Part shown: in pieces, positions 1-9,162 of the stretch
Layout of the letters: each line of letters opens with the position of its first letter
Numbering within the stretch: position 1 is the first letter of the stretch
Assembly (NCBI GenBank): GCA_045540115.1
Contig: JAZQGR010000058.1
Span: 62,001-126,000 of the forward strand
Length of the DNA stretch: 64,000 bases
Source of the DNA: Colimorpha_A sp045540115
GTDB taxonomy: Bacteria > Bacillota > Clostridia > Oscillospirales > CAG-272
Direction of reading: 5' to 3'
Made by a program: the position numbers and the translations under genes
Notes under the pieces: generated by a model
Told to the model about the DNA's origin: nothing
What the model saw: only the letters and a program-made list of their open reading frames with translations
Databases searched by the model: none

Positions 1-181
1 CGCCGATGTCGAGTATCTTGTCGCCATTTTTCAAATATTTTTCTATGTAGTGAACGGTAGTTAAAAATTCAACTCTCGCAGCTTTTGAATGATTGAGCCG
101 CGCGTCCTCGTTGAATATATCGTAGGTCCTGTTTACGCGTTCGCTTTCGTCTTGTATTTTTGCAAGTTGTTCAAAGTCCAT
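1..181 (-). CDS. Class I SAM-dependent methyltransferase, N-terminal part
   Basis: Only the first 60 codons are in the window; the gene runs off the left edge. The start is the ATG at 181, with AAGGAG a few bases upstream. The visible segment ends in an ILDIG sequence, which matches motif I (the SAM-binding glycine loop) of class I methyltransferases. It begins 3 bases after the NUDIX stop, so the two are probably co-translated. The substrate cannot be judged from this fragment; small-molecule and protein methyltransferases both start this way. Confidence 0.6.
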   Translation of the reverse strand, partial: MDFEQLAKIQDESERVNRTYDIFNEDARLNHSKAARVEFLTTVHYIEKYLKNGDKILDIG

Positions 182-184
182 AGT

Positions 185-670
185 TTACTCCTTATATACG
201 AAGTACACGATCTCATTGGGGATATTAACGATGTATTCCTTTGCCTGCGGTGGATAGATATTCTTGCTCGGCACATCTTCAAGCGGTATCCAGCACATAT
301 TCAGTTCAATTCGCTTGTTGCCCAAATCGTCAAGCGCCTTGAAATCTCTATCAAGGGGAATTTGCGTTTCATCCTTTAAGGAGATCAGATAGTACAAATT
401 GATCTGCTGACAAGGACGATCGCCCCAAGTGAAGAAATTTTCATTTACCATAAGCAATCTTTCGATCTTTATATCTGCCCCGATTTCTTCCTTGAACTCT
501 CGCACAAGAGTTTCGTCTGTTGTTTCGCCAAATGCAACGTGACCGCCGACAAAGGCATATCCATCGTCGCCCTCTGCATTTTGCATAAGCACCTTTCCGT
601 TATGTATCAATACACCGCCGACACGGTACGAAAAGATGTAATCGTCGGTTTTGAAAAGTATATCTGACAT
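185..670 (-). CDS. NUDIX hydrolase
   Basis: This 161-residue protein should hydrolyse a nucleoside-diphosphate-linked compound. The NUDIX box is complete: GG-HVAFGE followed seven residues later by REFKEEIG, which supplies the glutamates that bind the catalytic metal. I chose the ATG at 670 because AAGGAG lies about 7 bases upstream; the earlier ATG at 697 would overlap the preceding gene and has no SD. It sits between a GNAT acetyltransferase and a methyltransferase on the same strand with gaps of about 12 and 3 bases, so the three look like a small operon of modifying enzymes. The substrate is unknown. Confidence 0.85.
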   Translation of the reverse strand: MSDILFKTDDYIFSYRVGGVLIHNGKVLMQNAEGDDGYAFVGGHVAFGETTDETLVREFKEEIGADIKIERLLMVNENFFTWGDRPCQQINLYYLISLKDETQIPLDRDFKALDDLGNKRIELNMCWIPLEDVPSKNIYPPQAKEYIVNIPNEIVYFVYKE

Positions 671-681
671 GTTTTTTCTCC

Positions 682-1209
682 TTAAAGCGTTATCCAAAAT
701 CGTTTCAGATCCACGTTATCATTTGGCTCGTGTACTGTTGATTCGTAAACTCCGTCGTTAAATAGAATCGTCTTTTCGCTTCCGATATTGCCGTCAATAC
801 AAGTAATAAGTACCTTGTAAAGCCCGATCTCGCGGCAAAAGGGAAGTGCTGCCTTCAGCATTTCCTTTGCATATCCCTTTCGCCGTTCACTCGGTCTTAC
901 TGAGTATCCGATATGACCTGCATATTTTTCAAGATAGCCGTTGAAGCAGTGCCGCACCTGAAGCATTCCGAGAAGACGGTTATCATCTTTGCGGATAAAC
1001 AGGAACTGCGTCGCAGGGACGCGGTCTGCGGGAACGTTTTTCGGATCCTCACGTTCTATGCTCGTTCTGATGAATTCATAAGGATCCGGCGTTCTTCGGA
1101 GCGCTCCAGTGCCGTCCATCGAGTCGCCTGCGTCAAGGAACTCTTGACGATATTCTTTGATCTGACACGCATACTCGACTGACGGGCGGATCAAAATTAG
1201 TTTTTTCAT
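682..1209 (-). CDS. GNAT family N-acetyltransferase
   Basis: This is a 175-residue predicted acetyltransferase of the GNAT superfamily. The acetyl-CoA pyrophosphate loop is seen as IGYSVRPSERRKGYAKEML, with the expected R-x-x-G-x-A pattern, in the middle of the protein. The start at 1209 has GGAG about 6 bases upstream. The general form (long N-terminal region with an HCFNGYLE segment before motif A) resembles the COG3981 group. It is followed closely by the NUDIX and methyltransferase genes and preceded by the glyS terminator. The acceptor substrate is not deducible. Confidence 0.8.
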   Translation of the reverse strand: MKKLILIRPSVEYACQIKEYRQEFLDAGDSMDGTGALRRTPDPYEFIRTSIEREDPKNVPADRVPATQFLFIRKDDNRLLGMLQVRHCFNGYLEKYAGHIGYSVRPSERRKGYAKEMLKAALPFCREIGLYKVLITCIDGNIGSEKTILFNDGVYESTVHEPNDNVDLKRFWITL

Positions 1210-1223
1210 AAAGATTCTCCAAA

Positions 1224-1266
1224 TATTAAAAACAAGCGATACCCGGCATTATACCGAGTATCGCTT
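1224..1266 (-). terminator. Terminator after glyS
   Basis: A 13-bp stem (1234-1246 with 1254-1266, one G-T wobble) with a 7-base loop is followed on the minus strand by TGTTTTTAA. It separates glyS from the GNAT gene. Confidence 0.8.
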
Positions 1267-1275
1267 TATCAGTTA

Positions 1276-2697
1276 TCAGAATTCGATCTTCTTTTCGATG
1301 TAAGCACGAAGCTCTGTAATCGGGATACGGACCTGCTCCATAGTGTCGCGGTCGCGGACGGTAACGCAGTTGTCGCCTTCCTTTTCCGCGTCACCGACTG
1401 TCTCAAAGTCAACGGTAATACAGAGAGGTGTTCCGATCTCGTCCTCACGGCGGTATCTCTTACCGATAGAGCCGGCGTCGTCGTAGTCAACGCTGAAGTA
1501 CTTTGAAAGCTCCTCGTAGATCTCGGTTGCTTTCTCGGAGAGCTTCTTCGAGAGGGGGAGAACTGCCGCCTTGAAGGGCGCAAGGAACGGATGGAGACGG
1601 AGAATGGTTCTTACGTCGTTCTTTGCCTCGTCAACGACTTCCTCGTCGTAAGCGTCGCAGAGAACCGAAAGAACGGTTCTTTCAACGCCGAGAGACGGCT
1701 CGACAACGTAAGGAATATAATGCTCGTTTGATTCCTGATCGAAATAGGTAAGGTCCTTACCCGATACGTTCTGATGCTGTGTAAGGTCGTAATCGGTACG
1801 GTCAGCAACGCCCCAAAGCTCGCCCCAGCCAAACGGGAAGAGGAACTCGAAGTCGGTCGTTGCCTTAGAGTAGAAGCAAAGCTCCTCGGGATCGTGGTCA
1901 CGAAGGCGAATATTCTCGTCCTTAAGACCGATAGCAAGAAGCCAATTGTGGCAGAAGCTTCTCCAGTAGTTGAACCATTCAAGGTCGGTTCCGGGCTTGC
2001 AGAAGAACTCAAGCTCCATCTGCTCGAACTCACGAACGCGGAAAATGAAGTTTCCGGGAGTGATCTCGTTACGGAAGGACTTACCGATCTGTCCGATACC
2101 GAAGGGGAGCTTCTTTCTCGTCGTTCTCTGAACGTTTACGAAGTTTGTGAAGATACCCTGTGCGGTCTCGGGACGGAGATAAACGGTGTTCTTTGCGTCC
2201 TCGGTTACGCCCTGGAAGGTCTTGAACATAAGGTTGAACTGACGGATGTCGGTAAAGTTATGCTTGCCGCAGGTCGGGCAGGGGATATTGTTATCCTCAA
2301 CGAACGCCTTCATTTCCTCCTGTGAGAACGCGTCGATGGGCTTCGGAAGCGTGTAGCCGGTTTCAGCGCACCAGTCCTCGATGAGCTTGTCAGCGCGGAA
2401 GCGCTCCTTACATTCCTTACAGTCCATAAGGGGATCGGAAAATCCCGCAAGGTGTCCCGATGCTACCCAAGTCTGGGGGTTCATAAGAATAGCGGCGTCA
2501 AGACCGACGTTATACTTATTCTCCTGAACGAACTTTTTCCACCAAGCGCGCTTAATGTTATTTTTAAGCTCAACTCCGAGAGGGCCGTAGTCCCATGTAT
2601 TCGCAAGACCGCCGTAAATTTCGGAGCCGGCGAATATGAAACCTCTGCCCTTGCATAGAGCTACTATTTTGTCCATTGTTTTTTCTGTGTTAAGCAT
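1276..2697 (-). CDS. glyS: Glycyl-tRNA synthetase, alpha2 type
   Basis: This class II synthetase charges tRNA-Gly in the cytoplasm. At 473 residues it matches the single-chain homodimeric form rather than the separate alpha and beta subunits. The GFIFAGSEIYGG start, a CPTCGKHNF zinc-knuckle-like segment, RPETAQGIF, the motif 2 sequence FRNEITPGNF and the motif 3 sequence EPSLGVERTVL are all present and in order. The ATG at 2697 has AAAGGA about 7 bases upstream. The LCP-family gene ends 28 bases before it with no terminator between, so the two may be cotranscribed. Confidence 0.96.
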   Translation of the reverse strand: MLNTEKTMDKIVALCKGRGFIFAGSEIYGGLANTWDYGPLGVELKNNIKRAWWKKFVQENKYNVGLDAAILMNPQTWVASGHLAGFSDPLMDCKECKERFRADKLIEDWCAETGYTLPKPIDAFSQEEMKAFVEDNNIPCPTCGKHNFTDIRQFNLMFKTFQGVTEDAKNTVYLRPETAQGIFTNFVNVQRTTRKKLPFGIGQIGKSFRNEITPGNFIFRVREFEQMELEFFCKPGTDLEWFNYWRSFCHNWLLAIGLKDENIRLRDHDPEELCFYSKATTDFEFLFPFGWGELWGVADRTDYDLTQHQNVSGKDLTYFDQESNEHYIPYVVEPSLGVERTVLSVLCDAYDEEVVDEAKNDVRTILRLHPFLAPFKAAVLPLSKKLSEKATEIYEELSKYFSVDYDDAGSIGKRYRREDEIGTPLCITVDFETVGDAEKEGDNCVTVRDRDTMEQVRIPITELRAYIEKKIEF

Positions 2698-2725
2698 TTT
2701 TGTGTCCTTTCTGTGCTAATGTATC

Positions 2726-3724
2726 TTAACCCTTGAATTTATATGCGTCAAAGAATTCTGTTGCCTTCGAGATATTAGGCGTGAATACCGCGTCAAGCCC
2801 TGTTCCGGATGTCGTTCCGGGGTAGGTGTAATCTCTTATCGTCAGCTTCGGATAAGCAAAGATAAGATCGGCGTTTTCGTTCAATGCGTTGAGAGTAAGG
2901 TCTGTGCTGATGTAGTCGTGATACTTAAGATATGCTGCTGCGGCGTTATTCATCGGAATGTCGTTCATGACTTTTTTGATGATCGCCTTTAGAAAATTAC
3001 AGCCAACGCGTCTGCGGCTTACGTCCTCGTCTTTGTACGACCAATAGCGCAGCATATCGGTTGCATTCTTACCGTCAAGGAGCTGAGTACCCGACTTGAT
3101 ATCGATCTCGATCTGCTGCTCAAGGTCAACGTAATTCATATCCTGCGGAACGTGAAATTCGATTCCGCCGAGCTCGTCGATGATATGAGAAAGACCGTCG
3201 AGAGTAACTATCGCGTGATAATCTATCGGAAGTCCCGTCAGCGCTGTGACCTGCTCACGAAGTGCGCTGATGCCCTTACGGAAATAGAGCTTTTCAAGCG
3301 TTGTTGAGTGACCGTTTATCGTTATTTGGGTGATTGCGGGGATCGGGCAGAATATTGCTTCACCTGTCTCCTTATTGATCCTTGCGAGAATGATCGTATC
3401 GGTCTCGATCTCTCTTATCTCGCCGTCAAAGCCGTCGGGACGCTTGTCGGCGTAATCGTAATCGTAATATACGTCGGGAAGATAGTCGGTACCTATAAAG
3501 AGGACCGTCATACTCTTTCCTTTGATCGCGTCAAAGCCTTCGGGAGGGGGAGGGAGATCGGGAGTTGTCGTCGTTACTTCGCCGCCGTTACTTCCGCCGC
3601 CGCCGTTATTTTTGCCGCCTATACCGAACGCGGAATCTGCAAATTCAAGTATACCGAACGCCACAAGCCCGAATATCAGAAGCGATATGAGGAGTGTTAT
3701 TACAAAGTTTCTTACTGCGCTCAA
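2726..3724 (-). CDS. LytR-CpsA-Psr family protein, diverged active site
   Basis: LCP proteins attach glycopolymers to the peptidoglycan outside the membrane. This 332-residue protein has one N-terminal membrane segment (about residues 8-30), a GGG-rich linker and an LCP domain recognised from FIGTDY, TDTIILARIN, IDELGGIEFHVP and LLDGKNA. Several positions that normally carry lipid-phosphate-binding arginines differ: the usual RSDT is ETDT, the usual SIPRDT is PIPAIT, and the usual ALAYxRxR is DMLRYWSY. The domain may therefore bind without catalysing transfer. The start is a TTG at 3724 with AAAGG about 12 bases upstream. It has its own sigma-A promoter and is followed by glyS. Confidence 0.8.
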   Translation of the reverse strand: MSAVRNFVITLLISLLIFGLVAFGILEFADSAFGIGGKNNGGGGSNGGEVTTTTPDLPPPPEGFDAIKGKSMTVLFIGTDYLPDVYYDYDYADKRPDGFDGEIREIETDTIILARINKETGEAIFCPIPAITQITINGHSTTLEKLYFRKGISALREQVTALTGLPIDYHAIVTLDGLSHIIDELGGIEFHVPQDMNYVDLEQQIEIDIKSGTQLLDGKNATDMLRYWSYKDEDVSRRRVGCNFLKAIIKKVMNDIPMNNAAAAYLKYHDYISTDLTLNALNENADLIFAYPKLTIRDYTYPGTTSGTGLDAVFTPNISKATEFFDAYKFKG

Positions 3725-3773
3725 TTATCAGCACTGCCTTTCATTAGTGTTCGGCCATGTCAGACCATATTAC

Positions 3774-3802
3774 ATTATACTATAAATTTCATTTGTTTTC
3801 AA
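3774..3802 (-). promoter_or_regulatory. Sigma-A promoter of the LCP gene
   Basis: On the minus strand TTGAAA (3797-3802) and TATAAT (3774-3779) are separated by 17 bases, leaving a leader of about 45 bases before the TTG start. Confidence 0.75.
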
Positions 3803-3850
3803 GTAGTAAATCGAAGAAAAAATAAAAAAGAATGAAGTGTCAAAATAACC

Positions 3851-3878
3851 TTGACTTTTAATAAACGAGAGTTATAAT
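3851..3878 (+). promoter_or_regulatory. Sigma-A promoter of the rhamnosidase gene
   Basis: TTGACT (3851-3856) and TATAAT (3873-3878) are separated by 16 bases, and the GH78 start codon lies about 25 bases downstream of the likely transcription start. Confidence 0.75.
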
Positions 3879-3909
3879 TAAACTAAAGTATCACTTTCTC
3901 GGAGGCAGT

Positions 3910-6342
3910 ATGAAAAGCGGAAGATTTATATCAAAAAAAGGTCATGTAGCTACATTTACCGAAAGGATCACAAACAGAAACAACCGCTCATTAACACTTG
4001 ATTACGGCGACGGGATCCTTAACGTTAAAAAGAATTTCTTGATTGAAAAAGAATTTGAACGCGTCGTTTTGCGTGCAACAGCCCTCGGAGTTTTCCGCCT
4101 GTACGTTAACGGTAAGCGCGTCGGGAACGAAGAAATGCTCCCCGGATGGACCGATTACAGATTCAGGGTATTTGAGGTTGAATACGATATTACCGATCTG
4201 TGCGGTGAAAATAACGTGTTCGTGTGTGACGTTGCATCGGGATGGTGGAACGGACGAATAAGCGGCGGTGTGTACGGCTCGAAGCCAAATGCCTTTGCAG
4301 GAGAGATAGAGATCAACTATCGTGACGGTAAAAGTGAGATCATTTCTTCCGATGAGAGCTGGGAGGTCATGATTGGCGGACAGGTGCGCCGCGCTGATAT
4401 ATGGGACGGACAGTATACCGATTTGACGCTTCCGCATTCGTCGGTAGACCCCGATCAATATACTTGGGAAAATGCTGTTCTTTTTGACGGATTTGAAGGC
4501 GAGATCGTGCCTTTTGAGGGCGAGAGTGTTTGTGTAAGAGACGGACTGACGTTACCTTACGCTACAGCGTATATTTATGACGGTACCGTTGATAACGGAA
4601 GCGAAATGGGCGCCGTGAAAAAGATATCCGAATATGCTGACGGCGGAAAAGACATTTTTCTACCTGCAGGACAGCATCTCGTTATCGACTTCGGTCAGAA
4701 TATGGTCGGTTGGCCAAAATATGAGATTACCGCTAAGCACGGAACCAGAATAGAAACCCTTTTCGCCGAAATGCTGAATGACAGCGGAGAACGCTCCCGC
4801 GGAAACGACGGCCCCGAGGGCTCCCTCTATATCGAAAATTACCGCTCCGCATTGGCTCGTTATATATGTATAGCCTCGGGTGAGAAAAATGAAATTTGTG
4901 TTCCGTCTCACGTATTCTACGGCTTCAGATATATTGAGATATTTGCCGACAGCGACATTACGCTTCATAACGTGATAGGCGAGGTCGTCGGCTCTGATGT
5001 TACCGAAACGGGAAGCTTTGTGTGTGATAACGATGAGGTTATGCGACTTTATTCAAACATTGTTTGGGGAATGAGAGGAAATTATCTGTCCATTCCAACC
5101 GACTGTCCTCAACGCGATGAACGCTGGGGCTGGACAGGGGATACACAGATATTTTGCGGTGCCGCATCCTACATTGGCGATATCGAAAGGTTTATGAGAA
5201 AATGGCTCGGTGACGCAAGAGATTCGCAGACGACGATAGACGGAGCGTATTCCTGCGTTATACCGTTCCTCGGTTGGACCGACAGTGCGGATGCCGCGTG
5301 GGGTGATGCGGGAATCATTGTGCCTTACCGCCTGTGGCTTATGTACGGTAGTAAAGAGATAATTTCCGAGCATTACGATTCGATGGAAAGCTATATGAAG
5401 CACCTCGAAAGATACGGTCTTGACGGTCCTAAGCCGACATTTGGCGACTGGCTCAATTATGACGTGACTGACGCAAAATATATCAGCGTTTGTTACTATG
5501 CTTATGATGCACTTCTTATGAGCCGTTTTTCAAAGATTATCGGCAAAATTGACCGCGTCAAATATTATGACGACCTGCGCGAACGTATTATTGCTCATTG
5601 GAAAGAGAGATATGTGCTTGACGGTGTATTGACCGTCAGAACTCAGACGTCGTATCTTCTTCCGCTTGCATTTGATATGATTGACGGCGAAATGAAGGAT
5701 TCGTTTGTGTCCGAGCTTCGTAAACTCATTGTCGCTAACGACTATACCCTAAGCACCGGTTTTGTCGGAACAGGAATACTTAATCAGACTCTTTCAAAGG
5801 TCGGTTTACATGATCTTTGCTACTCGCTTCTGCTTCAGACCAAGGATCCGAGCTGGCTTTATTCCGTCAAGCAGGGCGCAACGACAATATGGGAAAGATG
5901 GAACTCCTATACCAAGGAAAAGGGCTTTGGCGACGTCTCTATGAACTCATTTAACCACTATTCATACGGAGCGGTAGCAGAGTGGTTTTACAGTGGAATC
6001 TGCGGAATACAGCCCGATCCCGAAAACCCGGCTTTCGAAAAGTTCATTCTCAAACCGACACCCGACCTGAGAGGTGATTTGCCAAACGGGCAGCAAAGAA
6101 TAAGATCTGCCAATGCCACCTATAATTCCCGCGCGGGAAAAATCGAAAGCGGCTGGCGAATTGAAGGCGATGGTTGCGTCTACGATTTTGTTATTCCTCA
6201 TGGAAGCGTGGCGAAGGTTAGTTTGATTTCTTCTTCCAACACTCTGATTGCAAATGAACGCATAATCACGTGTGCACGTGACGGTGAACGCGTGACCTTT
6301 GAATTGACTGGAGGAAGATATACGGTTAAGGCGAAGAATTAA
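3910..6342 (+). CDS. Alpha-L-rhamnosidase, GH78 family
   Basis: This 810-residue enzyme should release terminal alpha-L-rhamnose from plant glycosides or pectin side chains. It has N-terminal beta-sandwich domains (FRLYVNGKRVGNE, LPGWTDYRFRVFEVEYDI), then an (alpha/alpha)6 barrel with the GH78 signature DCPQRDERWGWTGD at residues 398-411, which carries the acidic cluster D398, E404 and D411. The probable general base is E691 in YGAVAEWFY. A C-terminal beta-domain follows. No signal peptide is seen, so it is probably cytoplasmic and acts on imported oligosaccharides. GGAGG lies 5 bases before the ATG. No transporter or other glycosidase is nearby, so it is a single-gene unit. Confidence 0.92.
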   Translation: MKSGRFISKKGHVATFTERITNRNNRSLTLDYGDGILNVKKNFLIEKEFERVVLRATALGVFRLYVNGKRVGNEEMLPGWTDYRFRVFEVEYDITDLCGENNVFVCDVASGWWNGRISGGVYGSKPNAFAGEIEINYRDGKSEIISSDESWEVMIGGQVRRADIWDGQYTDLTLPHSSVDPDQYTWENAVLFDGFEGEIVPFEGESVCVRDGLTLPYATAYIYDGTVDNGSEMGAVKKISEYADGGKDIFLPAGQHLVIDFGQNMVGWPKYEITAKHGTRIETLFAEMLNDSGERSRGNDGPEGSLYIENYRSALARYICIASGEKNEICVPSHVFYGFRYIEIFADSDITLHNVIGEVVGSDVTETGSFVCDNDEVMRLYSNIVWGMRGNYLSIPTDCPQRDERWGWTGDTQIFCGAASYIGDIERFMRKWLGDARDSQTTIDGAYSCVIPFLGWTDSADAAWGDAGIIVPYRLWLMYGSKEIISEHYDSMESYMKHLERYGLDGPKPTFGDWLNYDVTDAKYISVCYYAYDALLMSRFSKIIGKIDRVKYYDDLRERIIAHWKERYVLDGVLTVRTQTSYLLPLAFDMIDGEMKDSFVSELRKLIVANDYTLSTGFVGTGILNQTLSKVGLHDLCYSLLLQTKDPSWLYSVKQGATTIWERWNSYTKEKGFGDVSMNSFNHYSYGAVAEWFYSGICGIQPDPENPAFEKFILKPTPDLRGDLPNGQQRIRSANATYNSRAGKIESGWRIEGDGCVYDFVIPHGSVAKVSLISSSNTLIANERIITCARDGERVTFELTGGRYTVKAKN

Positions 6343-6360
6343 AATTTTGCGGTTACATAC

Positions 6361-6389
6361 TTGTAAATAACAGAAGTATATGTTATAAT
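6361..6389 (+). promoter_or_regulatory. Sigma-A promoter of apgM
   Basis: TTGTAA (6361-6366) and TATAAT (6384-6389) are 17 bases apart, about 35 bases before the apgM start. It probably drives the plus-strand run of genes to 10.5 kb. Confidence 0.75.
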
Positions 6390-6423
6390 GATTCTTGTAT
6401 TATTTTAAAAGAAGGCGATCCCC

Positions 6424-7620
6424 ATGAAATATCTCGTGCTTATTCCCGACGGAGCGGCAGATTATCCTGTATCCGAGCTTGATAACAAAACCCCATTTGA
6501 ATGTGCAAATAAGCCTACGCTTGATGCGCTTGCGAGGGTGTCGACTGTCGGTACGGTTTCAAACGTACCGTCAAACATGGTTCCGGAGAGCGATACCGCG
6601 AATCTCGCTATCCTTTCTTATGATCCTTCGATTTACTCTAAGGGACGCTCTCCGCTTGAAGCGATGTCTATGCGTCTGACGATGAATGAGGGCGATATAG
6701 CATTCAGATGCAATATCGTAACCGTTTCCGAGCAAGAAGAAAACTACGACGATAAGATCATGCTCGACCATTCTGCCGACGAGATAACAACCGAGGAAGC
6801 GACCGAGCTTATAAAGGCACTTCAAAAGGCGTTTGGAACCGAAGACAGAGCCTTCTATCCCGGTGTCAGCTACCGTCATTGCATGATATGGAACGATCCT
6901 CCGGAGTACGTTGACTTTAACCGTCCGCACGATCACCTCGGAAAGGGCGTAAAGAACATAATGCCTCCTGAGCCTTATGCATCCCTGACGCGCGAAAGCT
7001 ACAATGTGCTGAAGGATCATCCGGTAAACCTCGCCCGTAAGGCACGCGGACTGAAGCCTGCTAACTCGATCTGGCTCTGGAGCCCCGGCGCTAAGCCCGC
7101 GCTTTCCTCGTTTAAGGAGAAGTGGGGACTTGACGCAACCGTTATATCAGCCGTTGACTTGATAAAAGGAATCGGAATATGTGCGGAGATGGAATCGGTT
7201 GACGTCGAGGGCGCGACGGGTAACTATAAGACAAATTACGAGGGTAAGGCAAACGCCGCAATCGATGCTTTCAAGCGCGGAAAAGACCTCGTTTATCTCC
7301 ATGTTGAAGGCCCTGACGAGTGCGGACACCGTGCGGAGATCGAAAACAAGGTCACCTGCATCGGAAATATCAGCGAAAGAATCCTTAAGCCAATATACGA
7401 ATATCTTAAGACAACAGGTGATGAGTTCTCGATAATGATCCTTCCCGATCACCCTACGCCGATCGAAAAAAGAACACACACTCTTGATCCCGTTCCGTTT
7501 ATGATATACCGATCGGGAGAAGATGCCGACGGCGTTGAATGCTTCTCCGAAAAGAGCGCTAATGAAAAGAATTACTATATCCCCCGTGGGCATGATCTTA
7601 TGTCCTTATTTGTAAAATAA
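6424..7620 (+). CDS. apgM: Cofactor-independent phosphoglycerate mutase, archaeal type
   Basis: The 398-residue protein belongs to the alkaline phosphatase superfamily and should interconvert 3- and 2-phosphoglycerate in glycolysis. The metal-binding start LVLIPDGAADYP, the MVPESDTANLAILSYDP segment carrying the phosphoserine-like residue, VEGPDECGHR and LPDHPTPIEKRTH all match the ApgM (COG3635) form and not the longer GpmI. GAAGG lies 8 bases before the start. It has its own promoter and is followed 19 bases later by lepB. Confidence 0.93.
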   Translation: MKYLVLIPDGAADYPVSELDNKTPFECANKPTLDALARVSTVGTVSNVPSNMVPESDTANLAILSYDPSIYSKGRSPLEAMSMRLTMNEGDIAFRCNIVTVSEQEENYDDKIMLDHSADEITTEEATELIKALQKAFGTEDRAFYPGVSYRHCMIWNDPPEYVDFNRPHDHLGKGVKNIMPPEPYASLTRESYNVLKDHPVNLARKARGLKPANSIWLWSPGAKPALSSFKEKWGLDATVISAVDLIKGIGICAEMESVDVEGATGNYKTNYEGKANAAIDAFKRGKDLVYLHVEGPDECGHRAEIENKVTCIGNISERILKPIYEYLKTTGDEFSIMILPDHPTPIEKRTHTLDPVPFMIYRSGEDADGVECFSEKSANEKNYYIPRGHDLMSLFVK

Positions 7621-7639
7621 ATTTAAGGCGGAATTAATT

Positions 7640-8215
7640 TTGATAAATCACGAACCCAATGAAATCAAGCATGAACAAAGAAAGCTTTCGGAATCCGTTT
7701 TCGAGTGGCTTGAAATATTTATAATTTCGGTTGCTGCTGTATTTATACTTTTCTCGTTTGTTGCACGAATTGCCGTTGTCGACGGAAGCTCGATGTATCC
7801 GACGCTCTCGAATAACGACAAGCTTCTCGTTCGTCAGATCTTTTATACTCCCAAGCAGGGCGATATAATCGTCTGTCAGTCGGAAAATTACGGTCTTGAT
7901 AAGCCGCTTGTAAAGAGAATTATCGCAACCGAGGGGCAGAAGGTTCGCCTCGACCGCGAAAATTGGAAAATATACGTTAACGGCTTTGCCATCGATGAGC
8001 CGTATCTCGTTCAGGGCAGCGGATTGATGATAAACTGGGAATATGAAACCGATGAGATAGTTGTGCCTCAAGGACACGTATTCGTTCTAGGAGATAACCG
8101 AAACAATTCGCTCGACAGCCGCTTCTACGGTGTTGGCTTTATTGATGAAAGATATATTATAGGTCAAGTTATTTACCGCTTCTTGCCGTTTGACGGTTTC
8201 GGACCTGTTAAATAA
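7640..8215 (+). CDS. lepB: Signal peptidase I
   Basis: This 191-residue membrane protease removes signal peptides from secreted preproteins. One N-terminal membrane segment (about residues 24-42) is followed by the catalytic serine S51 in GSSMYPT, the general-base lysine K92 in PLVKRIIA, and the GDNRNNSLDSR box near the C-terminus. The start is a TTG at 7640 with AAGGCGG 8 bases upstream. Its length and single membrane segment fit Gram-positive SipS-type enzymes. It lies between apgM and rbgA in the same operon. Confidence 0.94.
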   Translation: MINHEPNEIKHEQRKLSESVFEWLEIFIISVAAVFILFSFVARIAVVDGSSMYPTLSNNDKLLVRQIFYTPKQGDIIVCQSENYGLDKPLVKRIIATEGQKVRLDRENWKIYVNGFAIDEPYLVQGSGLMINWEYETDEIVVPQGHVFVLGDNRNNSLDSRFYGVGFIDERYIIGQVIYRFLPFDGFGPVK

Positions 8216-8227
8216 CGGAGATATGAT

Positions 8228-9091
8228 ATGCCGTCAGAATTGATACAATGGTTCCCCGGGCATATGGCGAAAACGCGTCGAATGATGAAGGAGATGCTTC
8301 CGCAGGTTGATGCGGTCATCGAAATTCTTGACGCGCGTATTCCCGTTAGCTCAAAGAACCCTGAGTTGCATAAAATAGTTGGAAACAAGCCCGTTCTTAC
8401 GCTGTTCAGCAAATCCGCCCTTGCCGATCCCGAATCGATCGTCAGATGGAAGCGTTACTATGAAAAAGAGGGTAGATCATGCCTCTTTATCGACAGCGCA
8501 AGTGGCGCGGGAATAAACGAAATACCCGAAAAGATCCGAGGTCTTCTCAGCGAGAAGCTTGCTCGTTATGAAAATAAGGGAATGACGGGAAAGACCTTGC
8601 GAGTAATGATAGCGGGAATACCGAACGTCGGTAAATCCTCGCTTATAAACCGCCTTGCGGGCGGAAGACGTGCAAAGGTCGAGGACCGTCCGGGTGTAAC
8701 ACGCGATAAGCAGTGGATAACGACGAAGTACGGAATCGAGCTTCTCGATACCCCCGGCGTACTTTGGCCGAAGTTTGAAGATCAGACCGTCGGTGAAAAC
8801 CTTGCCGTCACGGGCGCGATAAGAGACGAAATTCTCGATCAGGAGAGAATCGCAGTTATTCTTTGTTCTCGCCTACGAAAAAAATATCCCGAGCTTCTTT
8901 CAGCTCGGTATAAGCTCGGCAATATGTCGCAATACGATGATATGATCGACTACGATCTGTTTGAAACGATCGGTAGAAAACGCGGATTTCTTATAAGCGG
9001 CGGTGAAGTAAACACCGAAAGAACTGCCGTTATGCTTCTTGACGAGTTCAGAGGCGGCAAGATCGGCAGAATGACTCTTGAAGAACCATAA
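8228..9091 (+). CDS. rbgA: Ribosome biogenesis GTPase RbgA (YlqF)
   Basis: This 287-residue circularly permuted GTPase acts late in assembly of the 50S subunit. The N-terminal WFPGHMAKTRRMM segment is typical of RbgA, followed by the G4/G5-like motifs and then the Walker A motif in GIPNVGKSSLINRL and the switch region PGVTRDKQW, with DTPGVLWPKF as G3. The start at 8228 has GGAG 7 bases upstream. It is 12 bases from lepB and precedes rnhB, a common Firmicutes arrangement. Confidence 0.95.
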   Translation: MPSELIQWFPGHMAKTRRMMKEMLPQVDAVIEILDARIPVSSKNPELHKIVGNKPVLTLFSKSALADPESIVRWKRYYEKEGRSCLFIDSASGAGINEIPEKIRGLLSEKLARYENKGMTGKTLRVMIAGIPNVGKSSLINRLAGGRRAKVEDRPGVTRDKQWITTKYGIELLDTPGVLWPKFEDQTVGENLAVTGAIRDEILDQERIAVILCSRLRKKYPELLSARYKLGNMSQYDDMIDYDLFETIGRKRGFLISGGEVNTERTAVMLLDEFRGGKIGRMTLEEP

Positions 9092-9117
9092 GGCGATTCG
9101 GTTGCCAACCCTAATGA

Positions 9118-9162
9118 GAGAGGAGTACGGGGAATGATTTTTTATTCCCCGTATTTTATATT
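9118..9162 (+). promoter_or_regulatory. Hairpin between SD and start codon of rnhB
   Basis: A perfect 10-bp stem (9126-9135 with 9144-9153, loop 9136-9143) directly follows the SD-like GAGAGGAG at 9118-9125. With the hairpin formed, the SD is 9 bases from the rnhB ATG at 9163; unfolded it is 37 bases away. The same hairpin is followed by TTTTATATT and could instead be a terminator of the upstream genes. Confidence 0.55.

Noticed and set aside
671..697. The upstream ATG of the NUDIX gene
   Set aside because: It overlaps the end of the GNAT gene and has no SD, whereas the ATG at 670 is preceded by AAGGAG.
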